Source: Flammula alnicola | Taxonomy: Eukaryota; Basidiomycota; Agaricomycetes; Agaricales; Strophariaceae | Length of the DNA stretch: 24,040 nt | Assembly: GCA_015499995.1 (NCBI GenBank) | Contig: JADNRV010000576.1 | Span: 1 to 24,040 of the forward strand | Reading direction: 5' to 3' | Part shown: one piece after another, positions 18,961-24,040 of the stretch | Numbering within the stretch: the first letter of the stretch is position 1 | How the letters are laid out: each line of letters starts with the position of its first letter | Notes under the pieces: generated by a model | What the model was told of the DNA's origin: nothing | The model's input: only the letters and a program-made list of their open reading frames with translations | Databases searched by the model: none | Translations under genes and position numbers: made by a program

Positions 18961-19359
18961 AGCTTGAGAAGAAGAGGGATGGTGGAGCTGGCAGTGGTCA
19001 AGTCGAACATTGAACTTAGAGCAATATTGCGAAAGTTCAACATTCACGTGATCCCATGACCGTGGAAAAACATGGTCATGGTGACTGAGTTATTATCGAT
19101 TATCATTAATGTCGAAACTACCAACCTCGCGCTGTGTGCCCCTCCCCTCATCTGAGGGATGTGGAGCAGGCCTTATCAAACTACAAGAGATGCCTGGGGG
19201 TTGGTAGGATAGCAATAGGAGACCCATGAAATGGGAGACCTGCGAGGTATGTAGAGAGCACCCAATGTGATAACCTTATCGCGTTGGGCGTTCGATCTCC
19301 TTCTTTCTTTACCCAGCCAGCCCATCTGACCTCTGCCCGTCAGCCCAACATTCAACTGC
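18961..19359. other. Intergenic region upstream of the SET pseudogene
   Basis: No exon is supported. A hairpin-capable inverted repeat, CCATGACC (19054-19061) and GGTCATGG (19074-19081), lies next to a TCACGTGATC E-box-like site at about 19045. The last 100 bp are C/T-rich, as in fungal leaders, and could be the old promoter of the SET gene. Confidence 0.3.
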
Positions 19360-20286
19360 ATGAGCGACCCCTCATCAGCATCGGCATGCCCACGGCATCA
19401 CCGCCGTCACTGATGTGTCCTCCTCAACCCCTCCACCAATAACCGTGAAAGAACTCCCTCCACATACGACCCATAACCCCTTCCTCACCTTCAACTCGAA
19501 CCCGCAAGTCCTTCCTCCCACCTATGGCATCCATACGGCGCCCCAATCCCCTGTGACCACTTCATTATGCCGTATACATCCTCAATCGCTTCCTCGTCCT
19601 CGTACATGCCCAAACCCTTCATCCACCTCTTCGGCCCCCCTCTCGACCTCGCACTCGATTCCCGCATTGTCAGCAACCAAGGCCGGTTCGTCAGAAGTGG
19701 GTGCCGGCCCAATGCCGTCCTTCGACCTGTGCTATGCGACAAACCAGCGGCGGAGGAAGGGACTCTCAGTTTTGGGGTGTTCACCCTGCGCGACCTCAAG
19801 GCCGGTGAGGAGATTGTGCTGGGCTGGGAGTGGGATGATGGAAACATGGTGCATAATCTACCGGCATTGCTACAAGCCCCGCGCATGTTCCTGTGAGTAC
19901 CCCCTTCTTTTTTGTGTGTCCTTTGCATTCAGTTTACCGACCTCACAGCTCTCATCACTACTCGCCGTCGACACCGACCAGCCTGCACGAGGTACAGCAC
20001 ATCCACAACCAGATGTCGAATATCCTCCATGCCCTCTCGTCTGCTTTCACCACATGCGCGTGCGGGGCCTGCGCGAAGGACTGGGCGCTGTTCGTCGAGG
20101 GGCAGGAGCACCAGCTCAATGCGCAGTGCCAGCGGCACGAGCAGGAGTAGCAGCAGGATCCCATCGACCTCGGGCCGCTCATCGGGTGGAAGAGGGGGTT
20201 CAAGACAAGGGAGCGGATCCTGTTTAGTGGAGGTATTGGGGGGATGAAGATGTGCGTGGATCAGGCGATGAGGGGGGTCATCGGGT

Positions 20287-20336
20287 GAATGGAAATGGGA
20301 ATGGGAATGGGAATGGGAGGCATCATGGGAATGGGA
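20287..20336 (+). repeat. GGGAAT hexanucleotide repeat
   Basis: Several GGGAAT units in a row, slightly interrupted, encode an Asn-Gly run within the linker of the SET pseudogene. It follows the 6-G run where the frame is lost. Confidence 0.6.
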
Positions 20337-22100
20337 AGAAGCTGGTCGTGCCGGTGCAGTCGCTGAAAACGACACCGACATTTGTGTTCGCCTTTCCGCC
20401 ATCGGAGGCGAATTCTGTGATGAAGAAAGGCAAGGAGGGGGCTGTAAATGGCGATCTAGAGATGCTCGGTGCGGAGACAGATTGTGAGGAGCAGAGGCTA
20501 ACCAGCAGTGCGTTGCTCTTTTTCTCATTTCATCCTCGATTCTCATGAATAACCCGAATAAAGACCACCTCAGGAAGCTTATACCCGGCTCGCCCCTGCC
20601 AAATTTGCGCGCAGAGCAGCCAGCACCGGAACCTCTCCTTGAACCCATACATGAGCCTGAACTGCAGCCACAAGAACCTGCATGTCCGGCATCCCACCTG
20701 CACAGCCAAAGGTCAGCGAGGACGCCCACAAGGACGACATGAGCTGACCGTGGGGATGAGGCTGCAACCACAGATGCGACGACACTGGCAGCAGCAGCAG
20801 CAACGACCCAAGTACGATGATGATGAAGAAGACAACGCACTGAAGGAGTCGGGCGAGTGGGCCCAGCGACAGCGCCGGCCGTCTGCAGGCAAGCCTGGCA
20901 GATCGTTGTTGCTGCCAACGTCATGGAACAGCCGCGCCAGCACACGACGACGACGACGCAGAGCAGGAGCAGCGTTGGCACGCGGACGAGCACGAGTAGT
21001 GTCGGCTCGAGTTTCTCATTGGAGGTCACTATTCCGGATGGCGATCGGGCATGGACGCCCTCGAGGATTAGGAAGCCGGGTGCGAGGAGCAGCGGTGGTG
21101 GCCGGGATTCCACTGGATCATCGTTGGATCAGCATCCGACCGTTGCCGACGAAGCGGCCCTCTGGAGATGAGCTCAACGCGCCGTCTTCCACTGCTTCGA
21201 CGTTGAGCATCCCGATGCCTACCACGCCGAAAGACGACTTCAAGTCCATCGCTTTGACAATGACACCGGTTTCTGGAAGCAAGAAGAGGGTGTATGATAA
21301 GGAGAAGTCACTGCCTCCATTGCCGGCTGGTGGGCTGAAGAAGACGCCGTCGAACTCTTCACGCACTCAGGTTGTCAGTAGTGGTTCTGCTGCCGGTGCC
21401 GCTACTGGCAAGTATGCCTTCCCGCGTGCACAGACGTTTTCGTCCACCTCGTCCGCGTCTACTCCTCTGTCCCCATCTGCTGTGTTGAGCCCTCTTCCTT
21501 CTCCCTCCGTGCGCCGCTACAGCTGCCACATCAAGCCGCATGAGCGGGCGGCGATCGACCCGCTGTGCCCGTCCTGTCCGTCCTCTCCACTTCGACGTCT
21601 CGATCGTCACTCTGCACTCCTTCCTTGACATCAGCAAACCGTTCTCCTCCTCCTCCGCTGTCACCACTGCCTTTGCCTGGTGTGCTGACGGGATCGCATG
21701 GCCAAAACTGAGAACCGGGACTGGGATGGTCTATCGCACGAGTTCCGTTGGGCTCGAAGATGTGTCCCCCAATGGCACTCTCGTCGTCGGTGCTTGGTAG
21801 TAACTCTATTTCGTCGGGTGCAGGTGGTGGTTCTATTGAATTTGGGCAAGCAACTCACCCGTGGCGACGACAACAACACCCCAGGCAGGCCCTCCAATCC
21901 CCTCCATCCACCTCATCTCTGCAACCCCCTCTGCCACTGGTTTGTCATCTGAAGCCAGCATGTCCTTCAATCGCTCCTTGGAAGAATCATGGGCTACTAT
22001 GCACTCTCCTTTGGCTCCCAAAACAGCTGAAGTGGAGCCTGCCCGGCGCCTCGTGCCCAAGAAATCCAAGCTCAGTATTCTTGACGTCGGGTGCGACAAG

Positions 22101-22150
22101 GAAAAGGAGCGTGCCAAGGACTTCTGAAAAGGAGCGTGCCAAGGAGTTCT
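22101..22150 (+). repeat. 25-bp tandem duplication in SET pseudogene
   Basis: The 25-base unit 22101-22125 is repeated at 22126-22150 with one mismatch. 25 is not a multiple of three. The first copy therefore runs into TGA, and the conserved sequence resumes in another frame (KERAKEFSDV). This is one of the inactivating lesions. Confidence 0.8.
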
Positions 22151-22288
22151 CTGATGTCATATGCCACGTTGGCGCTGACTATGCCTCGTCCAAGGGTGGC
22201 ATTGAGATATATGTCGATTGATCCAGATATCGGTGAAATCGTCATGGTCAAGAAGAAGTCGCGTAGAGGTACGTGTTCAGATTCATAA

Positions 22289-22758
22289 TGAGAATGAGAT
22301 ATCTGTGGTACTTACTTACCTATCTCGCATTGCAGTCTTCTCGACTGTAAGCCGCATACCATGTAGGTCGCCATCTGAAACAGCCTAGCTGGTCCATGTC
22401 AGTTGCTGTCAGTGCAACAGGAGAGAGGAACAGGGGACTTATGCATTGGGTAGAGACTGCATTATTGAGGTTGCTGAATGCGATGAAGAAACAATCAGAA
22501 CCTATATCAAGGTGAGCGGCAACATTACTTACTTGCATGACAATGTTGCTGACCATAGTACAATGTTCTAGACGTGAGATACTCAGTGACTAACAGGCAG
22601 ATAAAGGATAGATATCGGGGCTTACGAACACAGCAATATAATAGCTTCCTGTATTCATAGTGTACATTTTAAATATAAATTCAGACTATTTGGTAGAGAG
22701 AAAATGATGTAGACTATATACATTGAATTATAAGATATGAAGAGTCCAGGAGTGCTTA
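22289..22758. other. Intergenic region, nothing recognised
   Basis: A possible last intron of the SET pseudogene (donor GTACGT near 22269, acceptor near 22336) could add a short tail. Otherwise no exon is supported. The part after 22600 is AT-rich. Confidence 0.3.
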
Positions 22759-23020
22759 CATCCAGAGACACCCAGAGCAACCCAAAGCAGTGGTGCTAAC
22801 TATGCTTTGGGAAAGTTGGAATTACTTAAGTTGATCTGGGATCAAAAGTCGCTTTCCTGATGAGTTCAGAGAGTCCAGGACTGCTCTGGAGAAATGTAAC
22901 TTTTCGAAAGAGTCAGAAAGACATCCAGAGACACCCAGAGTGACCCAAAGCAGCCCAGGGTGCTTTGGGAAAGTTGGAATTACCTAAGTTGATCTGGATC
23001 AAAAGTCGTTTTCCTGATGA
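22759..23020. repeat. Tandem duplication (162-bp offset) of the 3' end of the JmjC-like gene
   Basis: 22759-22862 and 22921-23020 are near-identical, starting ACATCCAGAGACACCCAGAG and ending TTTTCCTGATGA (TTTCCTGATGA in the first). The second copy contains the last ~14 codons, the stop (22982-22980) and the 3' flank of the minus-strand JmjC-like gene. The first copy is an extra, non-functional tail with a one-base insertion. Embedded CCCAAAGCA units relate it to the repeat at 17139-17420. Confidence 0.75.
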
Positions 23021-24040
23021 AGGCGTGTATGATGCCTTGCAGTGTCTCCTGCATGAGAGGCGTTGAATAGTAATGACCACCGTGCGAAATCACATGGTCT
23101 ATGCCATACACCCAGTGTGCAGAATTAGGCCGCATGTAACTGCAATATGATGAGATAATATGCCATGATTATGATCAACACTCACAGCTCGTCTCCAGGC
23201 CGAAGAACAACAGCCTCAACGTCGTACTGCACTTTCTTTGGCTTCCCAGAAAGAGAAAATTTGTCCTCATTCATAAAGAAATAGATCGAGGAGGTCGGTT
23301 TAGTGGATCGTGGTCTCAAGAAGGCCCACAATTTCCTTCAACTTTCGGGCCATATCTTGTGTTGAAACCATCGCAGTCAATGTGGAGCAAAGTGAGAACA
23401 TGTTGAAGACCGGCTATACCCCATTCACGGTCCTGTGTTGGGAAAGGTCCATTAAGTGGTATTCTGTGAGTCCCACAGGTAACGTCCCATGCAACAGCAT
23501 CAGTTTCATGAGCGTTGAATGGACGATGGGAAGACCACATGGGAAGGTCTAGTCCATTCATAATCTTGCCAGTGCTCGAGGCATTCTCAAGAAGGTCATG
23601 AACATACCCACTGACGACAGAGGGAACGCAGTCAGTCCCCGGGGTAATGACAGAGAAATCTGCAACAGCGAATTAGACAAGGCAGAAACAAATACATTCA
23701 AGCAAACCAGTGATGGAGATTGTGCATTCATGGAACCGATGACAGTGGCGGAGACCATTTGCATCAAACTGCATTGTTTCGTCGAAGGGGAGCCCGGTGA
23801 CAATGACCTGCTTTTGGCGCATTTTGTTCTGGATGTCGAGAGCAGCATGGTCGAGAGATCTTTATGTTTCAAGCTCGCCAGACAAGACTTTCGCGGATCT
23901 GCAATGTGGGGAGGAAGACCGTTGATGTAACCATCGTATACAAGCCCCATCATCTCTTTGAAGTGGTCGTTGAAGACAGCATGCTGAACAATGAAACATT
24001 AAGACTATTGAAGCTCATAGACACTTTGACACATACATGG
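22980..24040 (-). pseudogene. JmjC-like domain protein, 3' part, with two frame lesions
   Basis: Minus-strand exons are 24040-24037 (edge), 23983-23708, 23659-23186 and 23139-22980, with introns of 46-53 nt. Recognisable segments are FNDHFKEMMGLVYDGYI, a central part with ETDAVAWDVTCGTHRIPL, then WGIAGLQHVLTLLHIDCDGF with an H-x-D pair like the iron-binding motif of JmjC enzymes. After that come WAFLRPRS, VVLRPGDELYMRPNSAHWVY and SHGGHYYST, which would supply the distal His. Many agaric JmjC-like proteins have this layout. Two lesions break the frame: a TC dinucleotide too many at 23853-23858, and one base missing near 23329-23333 before WAFLRPRS. Correct bases at both points would leave the rest intact, so errors or recent decay are both possible. 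The 5' end is outside the window. Confidence 0.6.

Larger units (their letters stand above)
19360..22288 (+). pseudogene. SET-domain protein (Set3/MLL5-like type), degraded
   Basis: The frame 19567-19892 contains the post-core of a SET domain: GRFVRSGCRPNAVLRP, FGVFTLRDLKAGEEIVLGWEW and VHNLPALL. This fits the fungal Set3-like class, which lacks the canonical NHSC motif and is probably not catalytic. A 56-nt intron (19893-19948) leads to a conserved segment (NQMSNILHALSSAFTTCACG). Downstream are Ser/Pro/Ala-rich linkers, a KKTPSNSS region and a C-terminal block (ARRLVPKKSKLSIL, IGEIVMVKKKSRR). Lesions: possible +1 near 19387; -1 in the C-run 19541-19544; in-frame TAG 20148-20150; -1 in the G-run 20238-20243; several frame changes and stops between 20700 and 21120; a 25-bp duplication at 22101-22150; and another shift near 22218. 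So many lesions make a pseudogene far likelier than sequencing error. No PHD finger was seen. Confidence 0.75.

Noticed and set aside
19929..21113. Long minus-strand open frame of 394 codons
   Set aside because: It is antisense to the SET-domain pseudogene in a GC-rich, low-complexity region. The translation is repetitive (Ser, His, Val, Leu runs) with no family resemblance, while the plus strand carries recognisable motifs.
1..24040. tRNA, rRNA, CRISPR array or autonomous transposase
   Set aside because: No tRNA-like T-arm and acceptor pairing, no rRNA core sequence, no evenly spaced direct repeats with unique spacers, and no transposase or reverse-transcriptase motifs were seen on either strand.

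Overview
The window looks like nuclear DNA of an agaricomycete (mushroom-forming basidiomycete). The genes have many small exons split by GT-AG introns of about 40-65 bases. Several products belong to families typical of such genomes: a DUF6534-type membrane protein, an agaric family of unknown function with a conserved C-terminal half, a SET protein of the Set3 type and a JmjC-like protein. No rRNA, tRNA, CRISPR array, bacterial operon or autonomous transposase was found. All identifications are from memory of the families and from splice-phase reasoning; nothing was searched.

Layout. 1-979 (+): 3' part of a one-TM protein with an acidic tail. 980-2690: gene-poor, with a degenerate interspersed repeat and a 332-bp non-autonomous hAT-like element (8-bp target duplication). 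2695-3150 (+): small unknown gene. 3305-5158: a second copy of the interspersed repeat, cut in two by a 1678-bp non-autonomous hAT-like element. That element carries a decayed, intron-containing piece of a beta-adaptin gene. 5291-8300 (+): intact six-exon receptor-like protein with a signal peptide, a Cys-rich EGF/furin-like ectodomain, one TM and a cytoplasmic tail. 8810-10175 (-): nine-exon DUF6534 membrane protein with one apparent frameshift. 10991-11622: a 138-bp (46-codon) tandem repeat with a 276-bp higher-order period. 12137-13518 (-): intact seven-exon gene containing a GC-AG intron. 13850-16044 (-): two or three poorly resolved small genes. 16161-17138 (-): intact three-exon gene of unknown function. 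17139-18960: short repeats and a diverged tandem duplication. 19360-22288 (+): a decaying SET-domain pseudogene. 22759-24040 (-): a JmjC-like gene or pseudogene whose 3' end has been duplicated in tandem; it runs off the window.

There is no obvious pathway or cluster linking the genes. The dominant theme is mobile-DNA activity and gene decay: two hAT-like insertions with clean target duplications, gene capture, tandem duplications, and frame lesions in four of the larger genes next to three genes that are fully intact.
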